Shown in pieces: positions 1-8,126 of a stretch of 64,000 bases of DNA (the first letter of the stretch is position 1; each line of letters begins with the position of its first letter). The notes beneath the pieces are model-generated. The model was given only the letters and a program-made list of their open reading frames with translations, searched no databases and had not been told where the DNA came from. Origin of the DNA: Gramella sp. MAR_2010_147 (GTDB lineage: Bacteria; Bacteroidota; Bacteroidia; Flavobacteriales; Flavobacteriaceae). The stretch is from positions 2,480,001 to 2,544,000 of the forward strand of contig NZ_LT629741.1 of the NCBI RefSeq assembly GCF_900105135.1, in the 5' to 3' direction. Position numbers and translations under genes: made by a program.

Positions 1-625
1 GAATGATAAAGCTTCTGCTTCTTTGATAGACAATACTTTTATAGAACAAAAAGATGAAAGCAATGTTTCAGTCCATACATTTTCATTTGGCGGAAAACTT
101 ACCCGTAATAATCTGAATTTCTATCAGAAAGGCGAGCGTATAGATTCTACCATGAAAGGGGTGACGATCATTGAAGGTAAGCAGCACGTAGATCATAATA
201 CACTAGTTCATCATATAGAACCAAATTGTGAGAGTCACCAGGATTATAAAGGAATTTTTGGTGATAGTTCAACCGGTGTTTTCAATGGAAAAGTGCTGGT
301 AGAGAAAGAAGCTCAAAAGACAAATGCGTACCAGTCTAACAATAATATTCTGGCAGATGATAAAGCGACGATCAACTCTAAACCTCAATTAGAGATCTTT
401 GCAGATGATGTGGCCTGTAGTCACGGTTGTACCATTGGTCAGTTAGATGAAGATGCTTTATTTTATTTACAATCTCGTGGGATTCCTAGGAAGGAAGCTC
501 GTGGATTGATGATGTATGCTTTCGCCAACAACGTATTGGAGAGTGTAAAGATCCCGGAAGTAAAGAAAAGAATCAATAAACTGATCGCTTCTAAACTGGA
601 AGTAGAATTAGGTTTTAACCTGTAG
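1..625 (+). CDS. sufD: SufD, Fe-S cluster scaffold subunit (C-terminal part)
   Basis: The reading frame is open from the first bases of the window, so the gene starts upstream; an in-frame TTG at 23 is not a real start. About 207 C-terminal residues are visible. The segment with DVACSHGCTIGQLDEDALFY followed by a helix of the YLQSRGIPRKEAR type is the diagnostic SufB/SufD C-terminal region, and the ending matches SufD. SufD is part of the cytosolic SufBCD scaffold that builds Fe-S clusters. sufS follows on the same strand after 117 bases, fitting one suf operon. Family assignment is firm; SufD over SufB rests on the adjacency to sufS and the C-terminus. Confidence 0.93.
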   Translation, partial: NDKASASLIDNTFIEQKDESNVSVHTFSFGGKLTRNNLNFYQKGERIDSTMKGVTIIEGKQHVDHNTLVHHIEPNCESHQDYKGIFGDSSTGVFNGKVLVEKEAQKTNAYQSNNNILADDKATINSKPQLEIFADDVACSHGCTIGQLDEDALFYLQSRGIPRKEARGLMMYAFANNVLESVKIPEVKKRINKLIASKLEVELGFNL

Positions 626-742
626 TCAGTTAAAATATCCTGGTAATATAAATGTGTTTTTTTCAGCCTGAGCATATCAAAGGCTATGGGCGAGACACAA
701 AGTAGCGCCAGATAAATAAGAAATTATTTAAAATTATAAAGG

Positions 743-1981
743 ATGAGTCAGCAAACTCAGGCAAAGACATTTGAGGTTGAAAAGATCCGCAAGGATTTTC
801 CAATTCTTAACCGTGAGGTGAATGGCTATCCTTTGGTTTATTTTGATAATGCAGCGACTGCCCAAACACCTAAGCAGGTTATGGACGCGATCGTTGATTA
901 TTATTCAAATTACAACGCCAATATTCATAGAGGTGTACACTCCTTATCTCAGGAAGCCACCGATAAATATGAGGAAGCAAGGATTAAGATCCAGAAGCAT
1001 TTTAATGCTGAAAAGGCTCACGAGATCATTTTTACTTCAGGTACTACCCACGGGATTAACCTGGTAGCTAACGGATTTTCTTCAATTTTGAAGGAAGGAG
1101 ATGAGATACTGGTTTCGGCAATGGAACATCATTCTAATATCGTTCCGTGGCAAATGCTGTGTGAAAAGACGGGAGCCAAACTGAAGGTGATTCCAATGGA
1201 TCTTAAGGGAGAACTTGTTTATTCAGAATTTGAAAACCTAATAAATGCCAATACAAAACTGGTGTTTTTAAATCATGTTTCTAATGCGCTTGGTACCGTA
1301 AATCCAATAAAAAGTATTATTGAAAAAGCCCACGAAAAGGGTGCCGCGGTTTTAATTGATGGAGCACAGGCTGCACCGCATATTAAAGCTGATGTTCAGG
1401 AATTAGATGTTGACTTTTATGTAGTTTCTGCCCATAAAATGTGTGGTCCAACGGGAGTAGGAGTGCTTTACGGAAAAGAGAAGTGGTTGGAAAAACTTCC
1501 CCCCTACCAGGGTGGTGGTGAAATGATCGCCACGGTTTCTTTTGAGAAAACTACCTACGCCGGTCTTCCACATAAATTTGAAGCTGGAACGCCAAATATT
1601 TGCGGTGGAATCGCTTTTGGGGCGGCTATAGATTATATGAATGCACTAGGTTTTGATGAGATCGCTGCCTATGAGCATGAATTACTCGCCTACGGAACAA
1701 AGAAGCTAAAGGAAATAGAGGGAATGAAGATCTATGGGGAAGCTTCTGAGAAAACAGCGGTGATTTCATTTAATGTTGAAGGCCTTCACCCTTACGATAT
1801 AGGAACTTTGCTGGATAAAATGGGTATAGCAGTTCGTACCGGTCATCATTGCGCACAACCCGTGATGGACTTCTTTAAAATTCCTGGAACTGTAAGAGCA
1901 TCTTTCTCTTTCTATAATACATTTCATGAAATAGATCTTTTTATCGATGCGGTAAAAAAAGCTAAAACGATGCTGGAATAG
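743..1981 (+). CDS. sufS: SufS cysteine desulfurase
   Basis: 412 residues, the normal length for group II cysteine desulfurases. The PLP-binding lysine is Lys232 in VSAHKMCGPTGVG, and the persulfide-forming cysteine is Cys370 in RTGHHCAQPVMD. N-terminal YFDNAATAQTP and the HHSNIVPWQ motif are typical. The enzyme removes sulfur from cysteine and hands it to SufE for Fe-S assembly on SufBCD. It lies directly downstream of sufD, with AAAGG shortly before the ATG. sufE itself is 1.8 kb further on in a separate unit, so the suf genes are split here by two unrelated genes. Confidence 0.97.
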   Translation: MSQQTQAKTFEVEKIRKDFPILNREVNGYPLVYFDNAATAQTPKQVMDAIVDYYSNYNANIHRGVHSLSQEATDKYEEARIKIQKHFNAEKAHEIIFTSGTTHGINLVANGFSSILKEGDEILVSAMEHHSNIVPWQMLCEKTGAKLKVIPMDLKGELVYSEFENLINANTKLVFLNHVSNALGTVNPIKSIIEKAHEKGAAVLIDGAQAAPHIKADVQELDVDFYVVSAHKMCGPTGVGVLYGKEKWLEKLPPYQGGGEMIATVSFEKTTYAGLPHKFEAGTPNICGGIAFGAAIDYMNALGFDEIAAYEHELLAYGTKKLKEIEGMKIYGEASEKTAVISFNVEGLHPYDIGTLLDKMGIAVRTGHHCAQPVMDFFKIPGTVRASFSFYNTFHEIDLFIDAVKKAKTMLE

Positions 1982-2281
1982 TAACTTATTTCCAAAAATT
2001 CTAAGATTTTTTAAATTTTAACATCTCTTCTCGTTCGACGAATAGCCTTGTTTCACCGTCGAAACAACTTGTTGTGTTAACAGAATCTTTCCTTTCCGTT
2101 AATGATTGCTTAAGACTTTGGCTATATTCGGCTCGTATTTTTCATAAAAACCTATGAAATAGTGTCAAAAATATCAAACTTGAACCAAACAATTAACAAG
2201 TCGGTATTTTTCACATTTTTGGCCAATACAATTTAAAACTACCGACGGGAAATAATTTTTTAACCAAAAACTTATTACTAC
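1982..2281. other. 300-base gene-free region upstream of the M43 protease
   Basis: AT-rich and without a credible coding frame on either strand. No terminator is visible after sufS. It holds an inverted repeat, GTCGGTA at 2200-2206 against TACCGAC at 2240-2246. The pairing can extend through TTTT/AAAA with one bulged C, and the whole lies 35-80 bases before the protease start. It presumably contains the protease promoter, but I see no clean TTG/TAnnTTTG pair. Confidence 0.5.
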
Positions 2282-3256
2282 ATGAAAAGAATTTATTTAC
2301 TGGCTTCGGCCCTGACCCTGGTATTCACATCCTGCCAGAAATCTTCAGAAGAAAGTGTTGAAGAATCTATGGCAGCACCACAGGAAACCCTTGCAATTGC
2401 AAAAGAGCAATGTGGAACTATGGGAGTTCTTGACGAGAAGATCGCTGAGAATCCAGGTCTTGTTGCAAAAATGGCTGCTGTAGAAGAGCATACTCAAAAA
2501 GCTGTTAGCAACGGTTGGACAAAGCGTCTTGCGGCTGATGGAAAAATTGAAATTCCAATCGTTTTCCATGTACTTTATAAAGATGCAAGTGAGAATATTC
2601 CACTTTCTCAACTTCAGGATCAGGTTACTGCCTTAAACGAAGATTTTAGCCTGAACAACCCTGGAAGAAATTCTATTCCGGCAGAATTTCAGAGCGTAGA
2701 AGCAAACATAGGTGTTCGTTTCGTTCTGGAAGACGTTATTCGTGTTAAAACCAAAAAACGTCAATGGAGACCAGATGATAGTATGAAATTTGCTTCCAGT
2801 GACGGGTCTGACGTTGTAAATCCACAAGAATTCCTTAACATCTGGGTGGTAAGTAATATGCCATACCGTGGAGGTAATATCCTCGGTTATGCTCAATTTC
2901 CTGGAGGAAGCTGGGCTACAGATGGTGTAGTTATGGACCACAGGTTTACGGGAACAACTCAGTATTCAACCGGGAGAACTGCAACTCACGAAGTAGGTCA
3001 CTGGTTAAATTTACGTCACATTTGGGGTGACGGTGGATGTGGTGCTACAGATTTTGTAGCTGATACTCCAGATTCTGATGCTGCTTCAAGAGGATGCCCT
3101 ACGTATCCAACTGTAAACTGTGGAACTGCAGATATGACCATGAATTTCATGGACTATTCTGACGATCCATGTTTGAACATGTTTACTGAAGGTCAAAAGT
3201 CTAGAATGCTTAGTGTATTTGCTAACGGAGGTTTCCGTGAGACAATGGCTGACTAA
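2282..3256 (+). CDS. M43 (pappalysin-like) zinc metalloprotease lipoprotein
   Basis: 324 residues. The N-terminus is a lipoprotein signal peptide with lipobox FTSC, so the mature protein is probably lipid-anchored outside the cytoplasm. The zinc site is HEVGHWLNLRH (His236, Glu237, His240, His246), the extended metzincin form. The Met-turn follows as NFMDYSDD about 50 residues later, and paired cysteines around both match M43B proteases such as ulilysin. The likely role is extracellular protein or peptide breakdown. It is monocistronic, with a terminator at 3282-3306. The family is clear; the substrate is unknown. Confidence 0.9.
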   Translation: MKRIYLLASALTLVFTSCQKSSEESVEESMAAPQETLAIAKEQCGTMGVLDEKIAENPGLVAKMAAVEEHTQKAVSNGWTKRLAADGKIEIPIVFHVLYKDASENIPLSQLQDQVTALNEDFSLNNPGRNSIPAEFQSVEANIGVRFVLEDVIRVKTKKRQWRPDDSMKFASSDGSDVVNPQEFLNIWVVSNMPYRGGNILGYAQFPGGSWATDGVVMDHRFTGTTQYSTGRTATHEVGHWLNLRHIWGDGGCGATDFVADTPDSDAASRGCPTYPTVNCGTADMTMNFMDYSDDPCLNMFTEGQKSRMLSVFANGGFRETMAD

Positions 3257-3281
3257 TCTTTCAGTTAATAAAATTTAAAAG

Positions 3282-3306
3282 AGGCACCCTTGTGGTGCCT
3301 TTTTTT
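3282..3306 (+). terminator. Rho-independent terminator after the M43 protease
   Basis: Perfect 7-bp stem AGGCACC/GGTGCCT with a 5-base loop, followed by a run of T. It lies 26 bases after the stop codon. Confidence 0.9.
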
Positions 3307-3339
3307 GTAATATGCTATAAATACAAAAAGAATAGAGAT

Positions 3340-3771
3340 ATGAAAATTTCCTTTTTAGCCATTATACTTATGTTTTTCTCTACTAATGATTGTTCTAATC
3401 AGGAAGGAGACCTGATAGCATCTTTTAGCTATGAAACTTTTACAAGAGGCTCATCTACCATGTATACTGTTACACCGAAAAAGGTTACCGTGAAAAGTAC
3501 AGGTTTAAATGCTGATGAAAATTCTAATAATATTGCTGCAGATGACTGGTCAGCTTTAATAGAAATTACTAATACTATAGATGTTTCAAAGATGAGTCAG
3601 TTAAAAGCCCCTTCAGATTCAAGAGCTTCAGATGCTGCTTTACATGCAATTTTGAGTGTGCGTAAGAATGATACTATTTATAAGACTAATTCCTTTGATC
3701 ATGGGAATCCACCGGAAGATGTGAAACCATTAGTTGAGGCTATTCTAAGATTGGCAGAAAATGTTGAATAG
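3340..3771 (+). CDS. Small exported hypothetical protein
   Basis: 143 residues from ATG 3340. A longer in-frame reading from GTG 3292 would start inside the preceding terminator and is rejected. The hydrophobic N-terminus (MKISFLAIILMFFS) looks like a signal peptide; the following NDC is a poor lipobox, so anchoring is uncertain. The C-terminal half has a conserved-looking stretch around NSFDHGNPPEDV. I recognise no catalytic motif. The promoter of the sufE operon starts within its last codons, so it is probably a separate small unit between two suf segments. Confidence 0.7.
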   Translation: MKISFLAIILMFFSTNDCSNQEGDLIASFSYETFTRGSSTMYTVTPKKVTVKSTGLNADENSNNIAADDWSALIEITNTIDVSKMSQLKAPSDSRASDAALHAILSVRKNDTIYKTNSFDHGNPPEDVKPLVEAILRLAENVE

Positions 3772-3794
3772 CACTGCTGCTTATTGTACTTTTG
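3764..3794 (+). promoter_or_regulatory. Promoter of the sufE operon
   Basis: TTG at 3764-3766, a 20-base spacer, then TACTTTTG at 3787-3794. This matches the Bacteroidota sigma-A form (TTG-N19/20-TAnnTTTG) in both elements. It overlaps the 3' end of the preceding gene and leaves 14 bases to the sufE ATG, implying a short leader. Confidence 0.75.
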
Positions 3795-3808
3795 CATAAA
3801 ATTGAAAT

Positions 3809-4231
3809 ATGACGATTCAGGAAAAACAACAGGAAGTAGTTGATGAGTTTTCAATGTTTGATGACTGGATGCAGCGCTATGAGTATATGATAGAGCTGGG
3901 CAAGTCATTACCTCTTATTGACGAGAAATATAAGATCGATGAGAACCTCATAAAAGGTTGTCAGAGCAAGGTATGGGTTCATGCTGAACTTGAAGGTGAT
4001 AAACTGGCTTTTACTGCAGATAGTGATGCTATTATAACAAAGGGAATTGTAGCCATTCTTATTAGAGTATTTTCAGACCAACATCCTTCAGAAATTATCG
4101 ATGCCGATACTGAATTTATTGATGAAATTGGTTTAAAAGAGCATTTGTCTCCAACCAGAGCCAACGGACTGGTAAGTATGATCAAACAATTAAAAATGTA
4201 TGCGATAGCATATCAAACACAATTAAATTAA
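3809..4231 (+). CDS. sufE: SufE sulfur-transfer protein
   Basis: 140 residues, typical SufE size. The acceptor cysteine is Cys51 in GCQSKVWV, the family signature. N-terminal FDDWMQRYEYMIELGKSLP is also characteristic. SufE takes the persulfide from SufS and stimulates it in the cytosol. It is the first gene of a compact unit: sufT starts one base after its stop, then DUF2480 and DUF3078 follow with gaps of 9 and 2 bases. The separate promoter at 3764-3794 suggests it can be expressed apart from sufD-sufS. Confidence 0.95.
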   Translation: MTIQEKQQEVVDEFSMFDDWMQRYEYMIELGKSLPLIDEKYKIDENLIKGCQSKVWVHAELEGDKLAFTADSDAIITKGIVAILIRVFSDQHPSEIIDADTEFIDEIGLKEHLSPTRANGLVSMIKQLKMYAIAYQTQLN

Positions 4232-4232
4232 G

Positions 4233-4556
4233 ATGGAACAGGAAATAAATACACAGGAATTAGGGGAGAAGATCGTAACTGTTCTAAAAACAATATATGA
4301 TCCTGAGATCCCTGTAGATATATATGAGCTTGGGCTTATTTATGATGTGATGGTAAGTACAGATTATGATGTGAAGATCTTAATGACGCTTACCACTCCA
4401 AATTGTCCCGTAGCTGAAACGCTTCCCCTGGAAGTGGAAGAAAAGGTGAAATCTCTGGATATGGTAAAAGATGCTGAAGTGGAGATCACTTTTGATCCAC
4501 CGTGGAGTCAGGATTTGATGAGTGAAGGTGCCAAGCTGGAACTCGGACTTTTATAA
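4233..4556 (+). CDS. sufT: SufT-like MIP18-family (DUF59) Fe-S assembly factor
   Basis: 107 residues. The DUF59 signature is complete: IYDPEIPVDIYELGLIYDV near the N-terminus, LTTPNCPVAE with the conserved cysteine in the middle, and FDPPWSQDLMSEGAK at the end. Proteins of this family act in maturation of Fe-S proteins and are often called SufT when inside suf operons. It follows sufE immediately. The symbol is given from family and context; the biochemical step is not established by sequence. Confidence 0.9.
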   Translation: MEQEINTQELGEKIVTVLKTIYDPEIPVDIYELGLIYDVMVSTDYDVKILMTLTTPNCPVAETLPLEVEEKVKSLDMVKDAEVEITFDPPWSQDLMSEGAKLELGLL

Positions 4557-4565
4557 TTCAGAATT

Positions 4566-5078
4566 ATGGCGGAAGAGATATTAAATCGGGTCGCTCAAAG
4601 TAAACTAATAACCTTTAATCTTGAGGATCATTATCCAAAAGGTCAAAGGTTGGTTTTTGATATTAGCCAGTGGTTGTATGAGGGCTTTGTATTGAGAGAA
4701 AAGGAGTTTAGAAATCAGGCAAAGGAGTATGATTGGTCAAAGCATAAAGATCAATTCATAGCTTTAAATTGTTCTACAGATGCTATAGTGCCCGCCTGGG
4801 CTTATATGCTTATAAGTTCATATTTAGAGCCATATGCTAAAAAGGTAGTGGTTGGTGATCTTGAAATGCTGGAAAGTCATCTTTATCAGGAGGTTATAGA
4901 AAATATTGATGTCGCAGATTTAAAGGATAAAGCTGTGATTGTGAAAGGATGTTCAAATAAACCAGTACCCAAAAACGCCTATATTTTCCTAATACAAAAA
5001 TTACAACCTGTTGTAAAAAGTCTCATGTACGGTGAGGCATGCTCATCAGTTCCTTTATATAAAAAATCAAAAAAATAG
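4566..5078 (+). CDS. DUF2480 family protein
   Basis: 170 residues, no signal peptide and no membrane segment, so probably cytosolic. I recognise it as DUF2480, a family seen mainly in Bacteroidota. Visible landmarks are FDISQWLYEGFVLREKEFR, ALNCSTDAIVPAWAYML with one cysteine, and KGCSNKPVPKNAY with another. Its function is unknown. The constant position behind sufE and sufT suggests a link to Fe-S metabolism, which is inference only. Confidence 0.85.
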   Translation: MAEEILNRVAQSKLITFNLEDHYPKGQRLVFDISQWLYEGFVLREKEFRNQAKEYDWSKHKDQFIALNCSTDAIVPAWAYMLISSYLEPYAKKVVVGDLEMLESHLYQEVIENIDVADLKDKAVIVKGCSNKPVPKNAYIFLIQKLQPVVKSLMYGEACSSVPLYKKSKK

Positions 5079-5080
5079 AA

Positions 5081-5980
5081 ATGAAGAAAACTTTGCTCTT
5101 TGCATTTTCATTAATGCTCAGTATAACGATTTCCTACGCACAAGAAGAAGAGAACGATACCATTCCAAATGGCTGGAAAAAAGAAGGAAATGTCCAGCTG
5201 CTTTTTAATCAATCGGCATTTAATAAAGAGTGGACCGGTGGTGGAACTTCCAGCGTTGCCGGAAATCTAACCGTAGACTATGAGTTCAATTATAGAATGA
5301 ATGAGTTTACCTGGGATAATAAAATTATTGCGAATTACGGGCTAACAAAGGTAAAGGGAGATGAATTTGCAAGAAAGACCAGTGACAGGCTGGAGTTAAA
5401 CTCTATTGCAGGTAAACAAATTGAAGAAACCGATTTTTATTATTCGTGGTTCCTGAATTTCAGAACCCAGTTTGCAAAAGGATATGAATTTGGTGAGGAT
5501 CCGGAAACAGGAGAAACTATTCGTACCGAAACCACTCATTTTATGTCTCCTGCATATTTACAATCAGGCCCGGGTATCATGTATAAAAAAGGTGACAATT
5601 TTGTATTGAACCTTGCACCTGCCACGGCAAGATTCATTTTTGTAGATAAAGATTTTACTAGCGTTGAAGGTTATGAAGATGGTCAGTATTTTGGAGTAGA
5701 TCAGGGTAAATCTATGCGATTTGAATTAGGTGCGGCCCTTAGTGCATTTTTGAGTTATGAAGTACTTGAAAATGTGAATATGGAGCATTCACTTTCATTA
5801 TATTCAAATTATCTCGATAAACCAGGAAATGTAGATATAGATTATTTACTAAATCTTGAGATGGGTATTAACGATTATCTATCGGCTAATTTAATATTCC
5901 AGGCGATTTATGATGACAATGCTGTTGCTGCGTTCCAGATTAGAGAAGTTTTTGGATTAGGAGTCAATTTTGGATTTTAA
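5081..5980 (+). CDS. DUF3078 outer-membrane beta-barrel-like protein
   Basis: 299 residues with a cleavable signal peptide ending near SYAQ. The mature part is rich in alternating aromatic strands (WTGGGTSSVAGNL, ADYEFNY-like segments, ANLIFQAIYDDN) and ends in a terminal Phe (VNFGF), as expected for an outer-membrane barrel. I assign it to DUF3078, whose role is unknown. It is the last gene of the sufE operon, 2 bases after DUF2480, and is followed by a strong terminator. Why an envelope protein should be cotranscribed with cytosolic Fe-S factors is unclear. Confidence 0.85.
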   Translation: MKKTLLFAFSLMLSITISYAQEEENDTIPNGWKKEGNVQLLFNQSAFNKEWTGGGTSSVAGNLTVDYEFNYRMNEFTWDNKIIANYGLTKVKGDEFARKTSDRLELNSIAGKQIEETDFYYSWFLNFRTQFAKGYEFGEDPETGETIRTETTHFMSPAYLQSGPGIMYKKGDNFVLNLAPATARFIFVDKDFTSVEGYEDGQYFGVDQGKSMRFELGAALSAFLSYEVLENVNMEHSLSLYSNYLDKPGNVDIDYLLNLEMGINDYLSANLIFQAIYDDNAVAAFQIREVFGLGVNFGF

Positions 5981-6007
5981 TTAAATCAAGCCTTAAAATA
6001 ATAAGAG

Positions 6008-6038
6008 GCCTGTGTATTTTAAATACACAGGCTTTTTT
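6008..6038 (+). terminator. Terminator of the sufE operon
   Basis: Near-perfect palindrome GCCTGTGTAT/ATACACAGGC with an A/T loop, followed by six T. It lies 28 bases after the DUF3078 stop. Confidence 0.93.
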
Positions 6039-6093
6039 CAGTTAAAATTTTGTTGAAGTATTTTCAGTTTTAAACTGATAGCTTTCTATTGAT

Positions 6094-6101
6094 TACCTTT
6101 G
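6094..6101 (+). promoter_or_regulatory. -7 element before hflX
   Basis: TACCTTTG matches TAnnTTTG and ends 5 bases before the ATG at 6107. No TTG is found at the right distance. It also shows that an in-frame TTG at 6089 cannot be the start. Confidence 0.5.
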
Positions 6102-6106
6102 TGCTT

Positions 6107-7330
6107 ATGATTGAAAAGACCGATTTATCTTATGAAAGAACTGTTCTAATTGGTATAGTTACCAGAGATCAGGATCAGGAAAAACTGGAGGAGTATCTGG
6201 ACGAATTAGAGTTTCTTACTTATACCGCCGGTGGGGAAGTGATTAAAAGATTTTCGCAACGAATGGATAGACCAGATCCAAAAACTTTTATTGGTTCTGG
6301 AAAGATGAATGATGTGAAAGAATTTGCCGCAGAGAACGATATTGGGGCGGTTATTTTTGATGATGAACTTTCACCGGCACAACAGAAAAATATTGAAAAG
6401 CTATTAAAGTGTAAAATTCTGGACAGGACCGGTCTTATCCTTGATATTTTCGCGCAGAGAGCTAAAACAAGCTATGCAAGAACCCAGGTAGAACTTGCGC
6501 AATATGAGTACCTGTTACCAAGATTAGCGGGAATGTGGACACACCTTGAAAGACAGCGTGGAGGTATTGGAATGCGTGGTCCCGGAGAAACAGAGATCGA
6601 GACCGACCGTAGGATAGTTCGCGATAAAATTTCCCTTCTTAAAAAACAACTGAAGACCATAGATAAACAAATGGAGGTTCAGCGGGGTAACAGGGGGCAA
6701 TTAGTACGAGTGGCACTTGTGGGATATACCAATGTTGGAAAATCCACATTGATGAATGTAATAAGTAAAAGTGATGTTTTTGCAGAGAACAAACTTTTCG
6801 CTACTCTGGATACAACCGTTAGAAAAGTGGTTATACGCAATTTACCCTTCTTGTTAAGTGATACGGTGGGATTCATTAGGAAGTTACCTACACAGCTTGT
6901 AGAGTCCTTTAAATCGACTCTTGATGAGGTGAGGGAGGCCGATCTTTTACTTCATGTCGTAGATATTTCACACCCTAACTTTGAAGATCATATAGATTCA
7001 GTAAATAAAATCCTCACTGAAATTGAAACGCTGGGAAAACCAACGATCATGGTCTTTAATAAAATAGACTCTTATCAACCTGAAAAGATTGAAGAGGACG
7101 ACCTTATTACCGAAAAGACTTCAGCACATTATTCCTTAAAGGAGTGGAAAAGGACATGGATGAATCGTGTAGGTGATAATGCCCTTTTTATTTCGGCGTT
7201 AAATAAGGAAAATATGGAAGATTTCCGCAAGAAAGTATACGAGGCAGTAAGAGATATTCATATAACAAGGTTTCCTTATAACAATTTTCTATATCCTGAG
7301 TATGATAAATACGGAGAAGAAAAGGAATAG
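6107..7330 (+). CDS. hflX: HflX ribosome-associated GTPase
   Basis: 407 residues from ATG 6107. The N-terminal HflX domain (residues about 10-190) includes GSGKMNDV, and the GMRGPGETEIETDRR motif precedes the G domain. The P-loop is GYTNVGKST (206-214), G3 is DTVGF and G4 is NKID. HflX splits stalled or hibernating 70S ribosomes and acts in stress recovery. It has its own -7 element and no operon partner. A TTG-started longer form would begin upstream of the promoter element and is rejected. Confidence 0.95.
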   Translation: MIEKTDLSYERTVLIGIVTRDQDQEKLEEYLDELEFLTYTAGGEVIKRFSQRMDRPDPKTFIGSGKMNDVKEFAAENDIGAVIFDDELSPAQQKNIEKLLKCKILDRTGLILDIFAQRAKTSYARTQVELAQYEYLLPRLAGMWTHLERQRGGIGMRGPGETEIETDRRIVRDKISLLKKQLKTIDKQMEVQRGNRGQLVRVALVGYTNVGKSTLMNVISKSDVFAENKLFATLDTTVRKVVIRNLPFLLSDTVGFIRKLPTQLVESFKSTLDEVREADLLLHVVDISHPNFEDHIDSVNKILTEIETLGKPTIMVFNKIDSYQPEKIEEDDLITEKTSAHYSLKEWKRTWMNRVGDNALFISALNKENMEDFRKKVYEAVRDIHITRFPYNNFLYPEYDKYGEEKE

Positions 7331-7399
7331 CTTAATAAAGCTTTGACTGAATTTTGAAAGTATCTTTTTAAATTTATGAGGATCAAAAACTTATAAATT

Positions 7400-8125
7400 A
7401 TGAAAAAGTTATATATACTTTTAGTTGTCTTAGCGATGAGCTTTGGCGTTACGGCACAATCTCTCGAAGGTTCCTGGAAACTCACAGAAGAAAATGGTAA
7501 AAAGTTAACTGATAAAGAAATTATCAGGATCTATCAGGACAATTATTTTACTGAAGGTGCTAAGAAAACAGGTTCTAATGAATTTCTCTGGGCTCAAGGA
7601 GGTGAATATTCAAACGAAGATCACTCTGTAACTTTAGATTTTCATACTACATCTCCAGAATTAATCGGGCAAACCACAGAGTTTGATTTAACATGGGTGG
7701 ATGATCAAACCATAAAAATCGAAGGACCAAATTCTGTCCAGGTCTGGAAGCGAGTTTCAAGCAAAAAGAAAGATCTTGACGGGAATTGGGTAATTACCGG
7801 CAGAAAAAGAGGCGGAGAAATGAGCACTATGACTCCTGGAGATCGGCGTACCATCAAAATGCTGGGCGGTGGACGATTTCAATGGGTAGCGTTTAATTCG
7901 GCCACCAAAGAATTTTCCGGAACCGGTGGGGGAACCTATTCCGCAGAAAACGGAAAATATATTGAGAATATAGAATTCTTTTCAAGGGATAGTAACCGGG
8001 TAGGAGCCAGTCTTGATTTTAATTACGAACTAAAAGATGGAGAGTGGCATCACTCGGGAAAAAGCTCCAAAGGGGATCCTATTTATGAAATTTGGTCGCC
8101 TTATTCGGAAGCCTATTCAAAATAG
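7400..8125 (+). CDS. Secreted protein with two tandem lipocalin-like domains, unknown function
   Basis: 241 residues with a signal peptide ending at TAQS. Two halves share a layout: LEGSWKLTEENG ... VQVWKRV (about 22-118) and LDGNWVITGRKR ... YEIWSPY (about 125-235). Each opens with a Gly-x-Trp strand and closes with a Trp strand. This suggests an internal duplication of a small beta-barrel of the kind found in lipocalin-like domains of Bacteroidota. No catalytic residues are evident. It converges on the gene at 8127 with one base between stops and no terminator. Confidence 0.7.
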   Translation: MKKLYILLVVLAMSFGVTAQSLEGSWKLTEENGKKLTDKEIIRIYQDNYFTEGAKKTGSNEFLWAQGGEYSNEDHSVTLDFHTTSPELIGQTTEFDLTWVDDQTIKIEGPNSVQVWKRVSSKKKDLDGNWVITGRKRGGEMSTMTPGDRRTIKMLGGGRFQWVAFNSATKEFSGTGGGTYSAENGKYIENIEFFSRDSNRVGASLDFNYELKDGEWHHSGKSSKGDPIYEIWSPYSEAYSK

Positions 8126-8126
8126 A

